A DNA stretch of 64,000 nucleotides, from positions 248,001 through 312,000 of the forward strand of contig NZ_JACDUR010000006.1 of the NCBI RefSeq assembly GCF_013761175.1, read 5' to 3'. Under the pieces are notes generated by a model. That model searched no databases. It was not told the origin of the DNA and saw only the letters and a list, made by a program, of their open reading frames with translations. This stretch comes from Nonomuraea soli. GTDB taxonomy: Bacteria > Actinomycetota > Actinomycetes > Streptosporangiales > Streptosporangiaceae. The translations under genes were made by a program, and so were the position numbers. Below are positions 7,280 through 16,162 of the stretch, piece by piece; position 1 is the stretch's first letter, and each line of letters begins with the position of its first letter.

Positions 7280-9727
7280 TCACGCAGCCGTGCACCCGAA
7301 CCCGGAAGCCACCGCCGAGTCTCCGCCGCCCCGGCTCACCTGGAACCCGAACGACGTCGACCCCGACGCCCCCACTGTCCCGTTGTGGGCCACGTTCCGT
7401 GCCGTCACCACCGACCCCGACACCGTGAACGCCGCGTTCCACGACCCGCTGATCGTCTGCCCGGCCGGGAGGGTGAAGGTCACCGTCCACCCGCTGATCG
7501 CCGAGGTCCCCGGGTTGGCCACGGCCACCTGCATCACGTACCCCCCGCCCCACTGGCTCTGCACCACCGGCGACGCGGTGCACCCGCCGCCTGTGCCGCC
7601 GCCGGAGGTGGTGACCGTCACCGTGGCGGATCGGGGTGAGCGGTTGCCGGCCGCGTCCCTGGCGTAGACGGCGAAGGTGTAGGGGGTGTTCGCCGTCAGG
7701 CCGGACACGGTCGTGGATGTCGAAGTGGCGTTCGCGGCGGCGGTCTCGGTGCCGCCCTGCACCCGCACGACCTCGTACCCGCTGACCCCGACGTTGTCGC
7801 TCGCGGCCGCCCACGACAGCTTCACGGAGCTCGCCGTGACCTCGGACGACGCCGGTGTGCCGGGAGCGGTGGGCGGGGTGGTGTCCTCCGGTTCGGAGGA
7901 GTAGGTCAGCCCGAACCCGTACGGGAACAGCGCCTGCTTGCCGTCGCCGTCGTTGATGGGTTGCTGGGAGGCGCTGGTCATCCAGGTGACGGGCAGCTTC
8001 CCGGTCGGGGGCACCCGGCCGAACAGCACGTCCGCGACGCCCTGCCCCTCGGTGCCCGGCAGCCACGCGGCGACCAGGGCGCGCCAGTCGGGCAGGTGCG
8101 ACGAGATCTCCAGCGGCCGTCCCGACACCAGCACCACGATGACGGGCACCCCGGAGGCGCGCAGGGTGTTGAGCGTCTGCTGGTCCTCGGAGTCGAGGCC
8201 CATGGATCCGGTCCGGTCGCCGCGTCCCTCGGCGTACGGGGTCTCGCCGATGACGGCGATCGCGGCGCGGTAGGTGCCGTCGATGCCGGAGCCGGTCCGG
8301 TCGTAGGTGACGGTCGTGGACGAGTCGACGGTGGCGCGGATGCCCTGCAGGATCGTGGTGCCGGGCGTGATCGGCCCGGACGATCCCTGCCACGACACCG
8401 TCCAGCCGCCGCTCTGGTTGCCGATGTCGTCGGCGCTCTTGCCGGCGACGAAGATCTTGCCGCCCGCCGTGGCCAGCGGCAGGATGCCGCCGCTGTTCTT
8501 CAGCAGGACCTGCGACTTGGCGACCGCCTCCCTGGCGATGGCGCGGTGGGCGGCGCTGCCGACGGAGCCGGTGAGGGAGCGGTCGGTGAGGGGCTTCTCG
8601 AACAGGCCGTACTCGAACTTCTTGGTGAGGATGCGGCGGTTGGCGTCGTCGATCCTGGTCGTCGCCACGCGCCCGGCCTGGACCTCGGTGCGCAGCAGGC
8701 TGATGAACGACTTCCACGATTCGGGGGCCATCACCATGTCGACGCCGGCGTTGACGGCGGTGCGCACGTCGGTGGCCGACAGGCCGGTGGCGCCGTCGAT
8801 CTGGTCGACGCCGTTCCAGTCGGAGACCACGAATCCGCCGAAGCCGAGTTCCGTTTTGAGCAGGTCGGTGACGAGGTAGCGGTGGCCGTGCAGCTTGGCG
8901 CCGTTCCAGCTGCTGTAGGAGAGCATGACGGAGGCGACCCCGCGCTCGACCGCCTGTCTGAACGGCGGCAGGTGGATGGCGCGCAGCTCGGTCTCCGGCA
9001 GGTCGGTGTTGCCCTGGTCGGTGCCGTTGGTGGTGCCGCCGTCGCCGAGGTAGTGCTTGGCGGTGGCCAGGACGCGGGCGCCGCCCTCCTGGAGGCCGGT
9101 GATGTACGTGGTCATCGAGGAGGCGATCTCGGGCTTCTCGCCGAACGACTCGTAGGTGCGGCCCCAGCGGTCGTTGCGGGCGACGCACACGCAGGGCGCG
9201 AAGTTCCAGTCGACGCCGGTGCCGGCGACCTCCCTGGCGACGGCGCCGCCGATGCGCCCGACGAGCTCGGGGTCGCGGGTGGCGCCCAGGCCGATGTTGT
9301 GCGGGAAGATCGTCGCGCCGACCACGTTGTTGTGGCCGTGCACGGCGTCGGAGCCGTAGAGGAGCGGGATGCCGAGCGGGGCGGCGATCGCGGCACGCTG
9401 GAAGGCGTCGTACATGTCGGCCCAGGAGCTCGCGGTGTTGGGCGAGGGGGCCGAGCCGCCGCCCGAGAGCACGGAGCCGAGGCGGTAGGAGGTGATCTCG
9501 CCGGCCGAGACGAAGCCGCGCTCGGCCTGCGTCATCTGGCCGAGCTTGTCGTCGAGGCTCATGCGGGAGAGCAGGTCGGCGACCCGCGTGGGCACGGGCA
9601 GGCTCGGGTCCTGGTACGGCAGAGCCGCTACGGCGGCGGTGCCGATGGGCGGTGCCGCGGCGACCGCGGGCCAGGGGAGGAACAGCCCTGCCATGAGCAG
9701 GCAGAGCACGAGCAGAGTGGATCGCAC
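7280..9727 (-). CDS. Secreted beta-glucosidase/exo-glucanase, GH3-FnIII-CBM2
   Basis: An 815-residue secreted enzyme of cello-oligosaccharide or beta-glucan breakdown. Order: signal peptide (about 1-24, LLVLCLLMAGLFLPWPAVAAA), GH3 N-terminal barrel with nucleophile in GFVVSDWNG (about D303), GH3 C-terminal domain, fibronectin type III domain (about 625-710, PPTAPGTPASSEV...), Gly-rich linker, and a C-terminal CBM2 cellulose-binding domain (about 718-815) with flanking cysteines in GGGCTAS and GFGCTAA. GTG start at 9727 has AGGGG 7 bases upstream. It diverges from the GH5 cellulase, with a CebR box between, so it is probably induced by cello-oligosaccharides. Confidence 0.92.
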   Translation of the reverse strand: MRSTLLVLCLLMAGLFLPWPAVAAAPPIGTAAVAALPYQDPSLPVPTRVADLLSRMSLDDKLGQMTQAERGFVSAGEITSYRLGSVLSGGGSAPSPNTASSWADMYDAFQRAAIAAPLGIPLLYGSDAVHGHNNVVGATIFPHNIGLGATRDPELVGRIGGAVAREVAGTGVDWNFAPCVCVARNDRWGRTYESFGEKPEIASSMTTYITGLQEGGARVLATAKHYLGDGGTTNGTDQGNTDLPETELRAIHLPPFRQAVERGVASVMLSYSSWNGAKLHGHRYLVTDLLKTELGFGGFVVSDWNGVDQIDGATGLSATDVRTAVNAGVDMVMAPESWKSFISLLRTEVQAGRVATTRIDDANRRILTKKFEYGLFEKPLTDRSLTGSVGSAAHRAIAREAVAKSQVLLKNSGGILPLATAGGKIFVAGKSADDIGNQSGGWTVSWQGSSGPITPGTTILQGIRATVDSSTTVTYDRTGSGIDGTYRAAIAVIGETPYAEGRGDRTGSMGLDSEDQQTLNTLRASGVPVIVVLVSGRPLEISSHLPDWRALVAAWLPGTEGQGVADVLFGRVPPTGKLPVTWMTSASQQPINDGDGKQALFPYGFGLTYSSEPEDTTPPTAPGTPASSEVTASSVKLSWAAASDNVGVSGYEVVRVQGGTETAAANATSTSTTVSGLTANTPYTFAVYARDAAGNRSPRSATVTVTTSGGGTGGGCTASPVVQSQWGGGYVMQVAVANPGTSAISGWTVTFTLPAGQTISGSWNAAFTVSGSVVTARNVAHNGTVGASGSTSFGFQVSRGGGDSAVASGFGCTAA

Positions 9728-9758
9728 GGTCGCCCCTTACGGACGGAGGGTGAGAGTT

Positions 9759-9772
9759 TGGGAGCGCTCCCA
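9759..9772. promoter_or_regulatory. CebR/CelR operator
   Basis: Perfect 14-bp palindrome TGGGAGCGCTCCCA, identical to the consensus of the LacI-family cellulose-utilisation repressors CebR (Streptomyces) and CelR (Thermobifida), which release DNA on binding cellobiose. It lies 32 bases upstream of the GH3 start and about 198 bases from the GH5 start. It could control both divergent genes, more directly GH3. The repressor gene is not in the window. Confidence 0.92.
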
Positions 9773-9969
9773 CTGCCGGACTGTAAGCCGCGGCCGAGGT
9801 CCTGCAAACCTCCGAACCCCCGGCCTCGCCCGCACGCCGCGAAACGGATGAAACTTTCAGCCTCGTGCCCCAGGTCAGCCCCGGACGCCGCCGCCCGTTC
9901 ATTGCCTCCTCCGGACCCGCGACCACACCATGACCGCGTTTCTGCGGAAGGCGAAAGGCGAACAACCTC

Positions 9970-11556
9970 ATGGAACGAGCTCCGGCCTACAGGCGGATGC
10001 TGACGGGCATGGTCGGTGTGGCGGTGGCGGCCGCGAGCGCCGCCGTCGCGCTGACCCTCTCGGCACCGGCCACGGCCGACACCGGCACCGGCTACCTGCG
10101 CACCTCCGGCAACAAGATCGTGGACAGCACCGGCACCACGGTCCGCCTGACCGGCATCAACTGGTTCGGGATGGAGACCGACAACAAGACCTTCCACGGC
10201 CTGTGGTCGAGCGCGACGTGGCGGGCGCAGATCGACAAGATGGCCTCGCTCGGCTACAACACGCTGCGCGTGCCGTACTCCAACGACGCCCTGAAGCCGG
10301 GCGCCACGGCCTCCGGGATCAACGACTTCGTCAACCCCGACCTCGTCGGCCTCTCGCCCCTGCAGATCCTCGACAAGGTCATCGACTACGCGGGCGACAA
10401 GGGCATGCGGGTCATCCTCGACCGGCACCGGCCGACCGCCGCGGGCCAGTCGGCGCTCTGGTACGTCGCGGCCACACCCGAGACGACCTGGATCAACGAC
10501 TGGAAGGCGCTCGCCCAGCGCTACGCGGGCAACACCACGGTGATCGGCGCCGACCTGCACAACGAGCCGCACGCCGAGGGCACCAACCCCAACGCCACCG
10601 GCGCCTGCTGGGGTTGCGGCGACCCGGCGCGTGACTGGCGCCTGGCCGCGGAGCGGGCGGGCAACGCGGTGCTGTCGGTCAACCCGAACTGGCTGATCTT
10701 CGTCGAGGGTGTGAGCTGCCCGAGCGGCGGGCTGTCCAACGTGTGGGACGGCGACACGTCCAACGACGAGGACTGCGGCTGGTGGGGTGGCAACCTGAGC
10801 AAGGCGGGGCAGTTCCCCGTGAGACTCAGCGTGCCCAACCGCCTGGTCTACTCGCCGCACGACTACGCCACCTCGGTCTACCGGCAGACCTGGTTCGACG
10901 CCCCGAACTACCCGGCCAACCTGCCGGCGATCTGGGACAAGTACTGGGGCTACCTGTACAAGCAGAACATCGCCCCGATCATGCTCGGCGAGTTCGGCAC
11001 CACCCTCACCGCGAACGTCGACAAGGTCTGGCTCCAGGAACTGATGAAGTACCTGGGCACCGGTGTCAACGGCATGTCGTTCACGTACTGGTCGTGGAAC
11101 CCCAACTCCGGCGACACGGGCGGCATTGCCAAGGACGACTGGATCTCCATCAACCAGGACAAGCAGGACATTCTCCAGCCCTACCTGATCCCGCCGTCCG
11201 GCGACCCCGACCCGGACCCGACCGGCACCTCGTCGCCCACACCGACCGGGCCCGTCCCCGGCACGTGCACCTTCGCCTACAAGATCACCAACAGCTGGCA
11301 GGGCGGTTTCCAGGGCGAGATGGCCGTCACCAACAGCGGCACGTCGAGCATCGCCAACTGGACCGCGCAGTGGACCATGCCCGCGGGCGTGACCCTGAAC
11401 AACGCCTGGAACGCCACGGTCACCACGTCGGGCTCCACCTGGACGGCCAAGGGGCCCGGCTGGGCGCCGAACCTCGCGCCCGGCCAGAGCGTCACCGTCG
11501 GCTTCACGGCCAACGGGCCCTCCTCCGGCCAGCCGACCGGCGCGGCCTGCTCCTGA
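9970..11556 (+). CDS. Secreted endoglucanase, GH5-CBM2
   Basis: A 528-residue secreted cellulase. It has a signal peptide (about 1-37, ending SAPATA-DT), a GH5 catalytic barrel and a C-terminal CBM2 (about 428-528) after a Pro/Thr/Asp linker. Catalytic acid/base is in LHNEPH (about E199) and the nucleophile in MLGEFGTT (about E341); the DRHRP and INWFG segments are also typical GH5. CBM2 cysteines appear in GTCTFAY and GAACS. The ATG at 9970 has only a weak AAGG upstream. The CebR box lies in the shared divergent region. Confidence 0.92.
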   Translation: MERAPAYRRMLTGMVGVAVAAASAAVALTLSAPATADTGTGYLRTSGNKIVDSTGTTVRLTGINWFGMETDNKTFHGLWSSATWRAQIDKMASLGYNTLRVPYSNDALKPGATASGINDFVNPDLVGLSPLQILDKVIDYAGDKGMRVILDRHRPTAAGQSALWYVAATPETTWINDWKALAQRYAGNTTVIGADLHNEPHAEGTNPNATGACWGCGDPARDWRLAAERAGNAVLSVNPNWLIFVEGVSCPSGGLSNVWDGDTSNDEDCGWWGGNLSKAGQFPVRLSVPNRLVYSPHDYATSVYRQTWFDAPNYPANLPAIWDKYWGYLYKQNIAPIMLGEFGTTLTANVDKVWLQELMKYLGTGVNGMSFTYWSWNPNSGDTGGIAKDDWISINQDKQDILQPYLIPPSGDPDPDPTGTSSPTPTGPVPGTCTFAYKITNSWQGGFQGEMAVTNSGTSSIANWTAQWTMPAGVTLNNAWNATVTTSGSTWTAKGPGWAPNLAPGQSVTVGFTANGPSSGQPTGAACS

Positions 11557-11569
11557 CGAGCATCGAGGC

Positions 11570-11598
11570 GGTACGGCAGGCGGGCCGCCTGCCGTACC
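11570..11598. terminator. Bidirectional terminator hairpin between GH5 and GH19 genes
   Basis: Perfect 13-bp inverted repeat GGTACGGCAGGCG / CGCCTGCCGTACC with a 3-base loop, sitting between two convergent genes that end at 11556 and 11609. Confidence 0.8.
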
Positions 11599-11608
11599 CC
11601 ACGGTCTG

Positions 11609-12679
11609 TCAGCAGGTCAGGTTGCCACCGGGGGTGACCCCGAGGATCTGCGTGAACTGCTGGTACTTGGCGACCCTGCTCTGCACCTGGGCGGGGTTGC
11701 CGCCGTTGCACTCCAGTGCGCCGTTGATGCTGCGGATCGTCTCACCGAAGCCGTACCCGTTGACGATGGCGTTGTGCGGCGTCATCGTGCCGGGGCCGTT
11801 CTGGGTCATCCAGTACCAGATCGCCGTCTTCCAGGCCACCGAGGCGTCCTGCTGCACCAGCCACGGGTTGGTCAGCAGCGGTAGCCCGAGCGCGTCGCCC
11901 GCGGCCTTGTAGTTGAAGTTCCAGCTCAGCTGGATCGGCCCGCGCCCGTAGTAGGCGGCCTGGCCGGCCGGGCAGCCGTAGGACTGGGTGGCGTCGCAGT
12001 AGTGCGGGTAGTTGGCGGTGTTCTGCTCGACGATGTGCACCAGGCCGCCGGTCTCGTGGCTGACGTTGGCCAGGAACGCCGCGGCCTCCTGCTTGCGCAC
12101 CGTGTCGCTGCCCGTCTTGGCGAAGGCCGGGTAGGCCGACAGGGCGGCGGTCAGGCCGCTGTAGGTGTAGAAGGAGTTCCGGCTCGGGAACATCTGGTTG
12201 AACTGGGCCTCGCTGACGACGAAGCCGGAGGGGTCGGGCGGGTTCGTGGGCGTCGGAGTGCCTCCTCCCGAGCAGGTGTAGGGGTCCCAGAACCAGTGGC
12301 TGATCACCGGGTCGTATCCGGGGTTGGCGTGGACGGCGATGTAGTGGTTGCCGTCGGTGTAGCGCACGATGGCGCCGACGTTGTACTGCGTGCCCGCCAC
12401 CCAGTTCGGGTAGTTGCAGGTGGTTCCGCCGCCACCTCCGCCGCCGGTGCAGGCGCCGTCGTCGCGCCAGACCTGGGCGCCGCCCGGGGTCTCGCCCTGG
12501 GTCCACCACTTGGCGGTGTAGTTGCGGCCGTTGTGCGAGGCCTGCATGCCGCCGGTGTAGACCGCCGAGGAGCTCCAGGCGGTGGCGCATGCGGCGGCCT
12601 GTGCCGCGGTCATCGGCAGCACCGTCAGCATGGCGAGCGCCAGCAGGGCGGTGGTGACTAAGGCGTAGATGCTCTTCAC
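11609..12679 (-). CDS. Secreted chitinase, two chitin-binding modules plus GH19
   Basis: A 356-residue secreted endochitinase. A signal peptide (about 1-29, ending TAAQAAA) is followed by two carbohydrate-binding modules of the CBM5/12 type (about 30-75 with YTGGMQASHNGRNYTAKWWTQGE; about 88-140 with WVAGTQYNVGAIVRY) separated by Gly-rich linkers, then a GH19 catalytic domain (about 150-356). The catalytic acid is in FLANVSHETGG (about E209), and YYGRGPIQLSWNFNY is the family signature. GTG start at 12679 has GGAG 7 bases upstream. A palindrome just upstream of the ribosome-binding site probably regulates it. Confidence 0.93.
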   Translation of the reverse strand: MKSIYALVTTALLALAMLTVLPMTAAQAAACATAWSSSAVYTGGMQASHNGRNYTAKWWTQGETPGGAQVWRDDGACTGGGGGGGTTCNYPNWVAGTQYNVGAIVRYTDGNHYIAVHANPGYDPVISHWFWDPYTCSGGGTPTPTNPPDPSGFVVSEAQFNQMFPSRNSFYTYSGLTAALSAYPAFAKTGSDTVRKQEAAAFLANVSHETGGLVHIVEQNTANYPHYCDATQSYGCPAGQAAYYGRGPIQLSWNFNYKAAGDALGLPLLTNPWLVQQDASVAWKTAIWYWMTQNGPGTMTPHNAIVNGYGFGETIRSINGALECNGGNPAQVQSRVAKYQQFTQILGVTPGGNLTC

Positions 12680-12691
12680 CCGACCACTCCT

Positions 12692-12708
12692 TTAGGAAAG
12701 TTTCCTAA
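12692..12708. promoter_or_regulatory. Palindromic operator upstream of the chitinase
   Basis: Perfect inverted repeat TTAGGAAA-G-TTTCCTAA (17 bp) directly upstream of the chitinase Shine-Dalgarno. I recall similar GGAAA/TTTCC palindromes before secreted CBM and chitinase genes in other actinomycetes but cannot name the regulator. Its position suggests it overlaps the transcription start. Confidence 0.7.
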
Positions 12709-12746
12709 GAATTAGCGCGAGTGAGTGGCCCTGACAAGGCCCAAAA

Positions 12747-12773
12747 GCCCCCGCCCGGCGACCGGGCGGGGGC
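12747..12773 (-). terminator. Intrinsic terminator of the ankyrin/HEAT gene
   Basis: Perfect 12-bp stem GCCCCCGCCCGG / CCGGGCGGGGGC with a 3-base loop. Read on the minus strand it is followed by TTTT, the form of a rho-independent terminator, 6 bases after the stop of the gene ending at 12779. Confidence 0.85.
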
Positions 12774-12778
12774 CTCGC

Positions 12779-14125
12779 TCACGTCAGCGTCGCCTGCGCA
12801 TCGACCGCCAGGCCCCTGGCGTACTCGTCGTCGCTCTCGGCCAGCACCCGCTTGACCCCGAGCTCGGCGCGCCGGTCGCCGCGCTGGGCCAGCCCGCGCG
12901 TGGCCTCGGCCACCGTGTGCAGGTCCTCGTCGTCGAGCCTGGCGGCCAGCGCCTCGCGCACCTCGGGCGTGTCGACGTCGAGCCCGGCCAGCCCGGCCGT
13001 GGCCCAGTCGCGCACCTCGTCCTCCTCGTCGGTGGTCATCTCGACGAGGATGGCCAGGCCCTCGGCGTTGCCTGGCGGCAGCACGTCGGCCAGGGCGATG
13101 GCGTCGGTCATCGTCCGGCGGTGACCGGGGCGGCCGATGATGTCGAGCACCTGCGGCAGGGCCCGTGGGTCGCCCTGGTGGCCGAGCGCGGCCAGCACCG
13201 AGCGCAGCACCTGGGGGTTGCCCTCGGTGGTGGCCATCTTCTGCAGCAGCGGCAGCGTGCGCTCCACGTACGGCTTCTCGCCGTCCTCCTCCACGCCGAA
13301 CTGGGCGATCGCGTCGACGCCGAACTCGCGCTCGCGGGCGTCCTCGCTCACGCACAATGCGGCCAGTTCCTCGTAGGTCGCCTCGTCGCCGCGCCTGGAC
13401 AGGGAGTCGGCGACCACCCACCAGGTCTCGGCGTCCTCGTCGGTGTCGCGGTGCGCCAGCGCGCGGGCGACCAGCTGGGCGACGGGGGAGACGACGCCCG
13501 TGGCGTCCTCGAGCAGGGTGGTGATCGCGGCGTGGCCGCGCTGCGCCTGGACCTGCTCGCTCTCCTCGCTGTCGGGTGCGCGTCCCGCCACGGTGACCAG
13601 CTCGGTGCCGTCCTTGGCGAACTGCCTGGCCACGACGTACTCCCAGCCGTCCTGCCCGATCTGGTCGAGCAGGGCGCTCTCCAGGTGCACGCCCACCCAG
13701 TCGGCGGCGATGTCGAGCGGGCTGTCGCCGTCTCCGTCGTAGGCCTGCGGGTCGGCGCCGGCGTCGAGCAGCACCCGCACCACGCCCAGCGCGCCGCGGC
13801 GGGCGGCGAGGGTGAGCGCGGTGTCGCCGCCGGTGTTGGCGGCGGCCACCGAGGCGCCCGCGTCGATCAGGGCCTGGGCGGCGTCGGCGTTGCCGTTGGC
13901 CGCGGCCCACAGCAGCGGCTGCCAGCCGTCGGCCTCCGTGCCGTTGACGTCGGCGCCCGCCTCGATCAGGCGGTTGATCACGTCCACCCGGTCCCACGCG
14001 GCCGCCGCGCACAACGGCAGACCCTCCGGCCCGGCCTGGCCGGGGTCGGCGCCCCGGTTGAGCAGGTCGGCCACGGTCGCCACATCGCCGTCGAGCGCGG
14101 CCCGGTAGAGCTCTTCCTCATACAT
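12779..14125 (-). CDS. Ankyrin-repeat / HEAT-repeat protein
   Basis: A 448-residue cytoplasmic scaffold-type protein with no enzyme motif. Residues about 1-145 contain ankyrin repeats (YRAALDGDVATVADLLNRGAD, LLWAAANGNADAAQALIDAGAS, LTLAARRGALGVVRVLLDAGAD). Residues about 225-448 contain HEAT-like repeats (EREFGVDAIAQFG, VLRSVLAALGHQGD, VRDWATAGLAGLDVDTPEVREALAARL). Such pairings mediate protein contacts; no partner is indicated by the neighbours. I chose ATG at 14125: the frame stays open further upstream but crosses the divergent DUF1707 gene. A decayed relative lies at 6911-7210. Confidence 0.85.
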   Translation of the reverse strand: MYEEELYRAALDGDVATVADLLNRGADPGQAGPEGLPLCAAAAWDRVDVINRLIEAGADVNGTEADGWQPLLWAAANGNADAAQALIDAGASVAAANTGGDTALTLAARRGALGVVRVLLDAGADPQAYDGDGDSPLDIAADWVGVHLESALLDQIGQDGWEYVVARQFAKDGTELVTVAGRAPDSEESEQVQAQRGHAAITTLLEDATGVVSPVAQLVARALAHRDTDEDAETWWVVADSLSRRGDEATYEELAALCVSEDAREREFGVDAIAQFGVEEDGEKPYVERTLPLLQKMATTEGNPQVLRSVLAALGHQGDPRALPQVLDIIGRPGHRRTMTDAIALADVLPPGNAEGLAILVEMTTDEEDEVRDWATAGLAGLDVDTPEVREALAARLDDEDLHTVAEATRGLAQRGDRRAELGVKRVLAESDDEYARGLAVDAQATLT

Positions 14126-14224
14126 GACAGCGACCCTAGCTTGGCCGGTGAACAGTTCGTCGCATGACACAAGTCCTCCCTTCGGAGGACCCGCAAAGGC
14201 CCCGAAACGCGATATGTTGCGTTT

Positions 14225-14947
14225 ATGAGTGAAGTACGGGCTTCCGATGCCGAGCGCGAGGCCGTCGTCGAACAGCTCAAGCAGGCCTCCGTCGACGGGC
14301 GCCTGACGCTGGTCGAGCTGACCGAACGCACCGAGGCCGCCTACACCGCGGCCACCCAGGCCCAGCTCGCCCTGCTGACCCAGGACCTGCCGGCGGCCGG
14401 AGCCCGTGCGCCGCTGCCGCAGGCGAGCGGGGCGCCGGTACGCAAGCGCCGCTGGTACGTGGCGATCATGGGCGACACCAAACGCCGCGGCAAGTGGCGC
14501 ATCGAGAGCGAGCTCGGCGCGTGCGCCGTGATGGGCGACGTCGTCCTCGACCTGCGCGAGGCCGAGGTCCGCGGCAACACGGTCGACATCGTGGCCACCG
14601 CGGTGATGGGCGACGTCAAGATCATCGTCCCCGACGGGGTCGACGTCGACCTCGAAGGCATCGCCATCATGGGCGACAAGAAGACCAACGTCGTCGAGGC
14701 CCCTCCCGGCATGGACGTCCCCGTGGTCAGGGTCAAGGCCTACGCGATCATGGGTGACGTGCGCATCATCGGCGACTCCAAGGCCGAGCCGATCAAGCGC
14801 GCCCTGTCGGGCTGGCGCGAACACTGGCGCGAGCTGATGGGCGGCGACGGCCACTCCGGCAGCTGGCAGTCGGGGGGCTGGCAGTCGGGCGGCTGGCGCC
14901 AGGGCGACGGCCACTACGGCATCGGGCGCCGCTACTCCGACGACTGA
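14225..14947 (+). CDS. DUF1707 / LiaF-like envelope-stress protein
   Basis: A 240-residue protein. Residues about 5-60 are a DUF1707 domain (VRASDAEREAVVEQLKQASVDGRLTLVELTERTEAAYTA). Residues about 80-185 repeat an (A/I)xMGD pattern five times (IMGDTKR, VMGDVVLD, VMGDVKIIV, IMGDKKT, IMGDVRII), a right-handed beta-helix typical of LiaF/YvqF-like C-terminal domains. The C-terminus has SGSWQSGGWQSGGW-type repeats. There is no membrane segment. LiaF proteins tune cell-envelope stress signalling in Firmicutes; the actinobacterial role is unproven. Confidence 0.85.
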   Translation: MSEVRASDAEREAVVEQLKQASVDGRLTLVELTERTEAAYTAATQAQLALLTQDLPAAGARAPLPQASGAPVRKRRWYVAIMGDTKRRGKWRIESELGACAVMGDVVLDLREAEVRGNTVDIVATAVMGDVKIIVPDGVDVDLEGIAIMGDKKTNVVEAPPGMDVPVVRVKAYAIMGDVRIIGDSKAEPIKRALSGWREHWRELMGGDGHSGSWQSGGWQSGGWRQGDGHYGIGRRYSDD

Positions 14948-15035
14948 CCGAACCTCCTTCCACGCGGCGTGCAACATCCCGCGGGGCCTCGGGCGTAGTT
15001 CCCAGTGAGCATCCCCGAGCCGAACAGGACAGCCC

Positions 15036-15515
15036 ATGCGGGAACGAGGCGACTTCGAGCGCTACGTCGAGCAGCGCTCCGCCCGCCTGCTCAGGACCGC
15101 CTACCTGCTGTGCCGCGACTGGCCCTGCGCCGAGGACCTCGTCCAGACGGCGCTGGCCAAGGCCTGGCTGGCCTGGCGCAGGGTCGGCGACGACCCCGAT
15201 CCGTACGTCTACAGGATCCTGGCCAACACCCACGCCTCCTGGTGGCGGCGCCGCTGGAGGGGCGAGGTGCCCGCGGGTGAGCTGCCAGAACTCCCCGGCG
15301 GCGCCGAGCCCGACGTGGGCGCGCGCGAGGCCCTGCGAACGGCGCTGGCGGCGCTGCCCCCCAGGCAGCGTGCCGTCCTCGTGCTGCGCTACTTCGAGGA
15401 CCTGTCCGACCACGCGATCGCGGCCATCCTGGGGTGCTCTCCGGTGACCGTGCGCACCCAGGCCAGCAGGGCGCTGGCCAGGTTGCGAGCCGAGCACGCG
15501 ATGGAGTTGCGATGA
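15036..15515 (+). CDS. SigE-family ECF sigma factor
   Basis: A short ECF sigma factor (159 aa) of the actinobacterial SigE-family type. Region 2 spans FERYVEQRSARLLRTAYLLCRDWPCAEDLVQTALAKAWLAW; region 4 spans LPPRQRAVLVLRYFEDLSDHAIAAILGCSPVTVRTQASRALARL. The stop overlaps the next ATG (ATGA at 15512-15515), so it is co-translated with a membrane protein likely to control it. Confidence 0.9.
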   Translation: MRERGDFERYVEQRSARLLRTAYLLCRDWPCAEDLVQTALAKAWLAWRRVGDDPDPYVYRILANTHASWWRRRWRGEVPAGELPELPGGAEPDVGAREALRTALAALPPRQRAVLVLRYFEDLSDHAIAAILGCSPVTVRTQASRALARLRAEHAMELR

Positions 15516-16162
15516 ACGATGTCGAGCAGGAACTGCGCGCGTTGCTGCGCGACGACAGCGCGGATGTTCCCTACAGGGGCGTGAACATCGGTGACGTCGC
15601 CGACAAGGCACGCGGCATCAGACGCGCCCGCCTCAGGACCGCGAGCGCGGGCCTTCTGGCCGGTCTGGGCGTCGTGCTGGCCGCGGCGGCCGGCCTGCGC
15701 CTGACCGGCGCTCCGCCGGAGGTGACCACGACGGCCGCCACGACGTCGCCCACGCAGTCGATCGCTCCGTCCCGCTGGCTCATCGGCACGTCGCAGACCT
15801 TCACCGAGGGCGGCAGGAAACAGTCGTTCACCGTGTCGTCGTCGACCGGGCAGCTCGTGGTGATGCTCGACTGCGGTCCCGGCACGCACGCGTACGTGTG
15901 GATCGACGGCGGCCTGGCGCTCAGCACGTCGTGCGACGCCTGGCAGACCTCCTGGCATGCCATCCCCGTCACCGGCAGGGGCGGCGTCAGCGTGGTCGAG
16001 GCGGCCGTGGTCCCGTCGGGTGCGGCCGGCGGGGAGGCAGGGAAGGTGCTGGCCTCCGTCACGCCCTACCCGGCGGCCTGGACGATCAGAGTCATGGAGC
16101 AACGGCCTCACCCGTGCACCACGCCGTCGGAGCCGAGGTTCGTCTGCCTGCCGCCCAGCTAG
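15512..16162 (+). CDS. Single-pass membrane protein, probable partner of the SigE-family sigma factor
   Basis: A 216-residue protein with an N-terminal cytoplasmic segment (about 1-40), one membrane helix (about 43-62) and an extracytoplasmic domain with four cysteines (LDCGP, STSCD, HPCTT, FVCLP) that may form disulfides. Overlap with the sigma gene and this topology suggest a membrane modulator of the sigma factor. No recognised anti-sigma motif is seen. It is convergent with the next gene, sharing only bases 16159-16162. Confidence 0.75.
   Translation: MNDVEQELRALLRDDSADVPYRGVNIGDVADKARGIRRARLRTASAGLLAGLGVVLAAAAGLRLTGAPPEVTTTAATTSPTQSIAPSRWLIGTSQTFTEGGRKQSFTVSSSTGQLVVMLDCGPGTHAYVWIDGGLALSTSCDAWQTSWHAIPVTGRGGVSVVEAAVVPSGAAGGEAGKVLASVTPYPAAWTIRVMEQRPHPCTTPSEPRFVCLPPS

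Noticed and set aside
7961..10003. Long plus-strand frame across the GH3 gene
   Set aside because: Low-complexity antisense shadow; the minus-strand GH3-FnIII-CBM2 protein accounts for the region.
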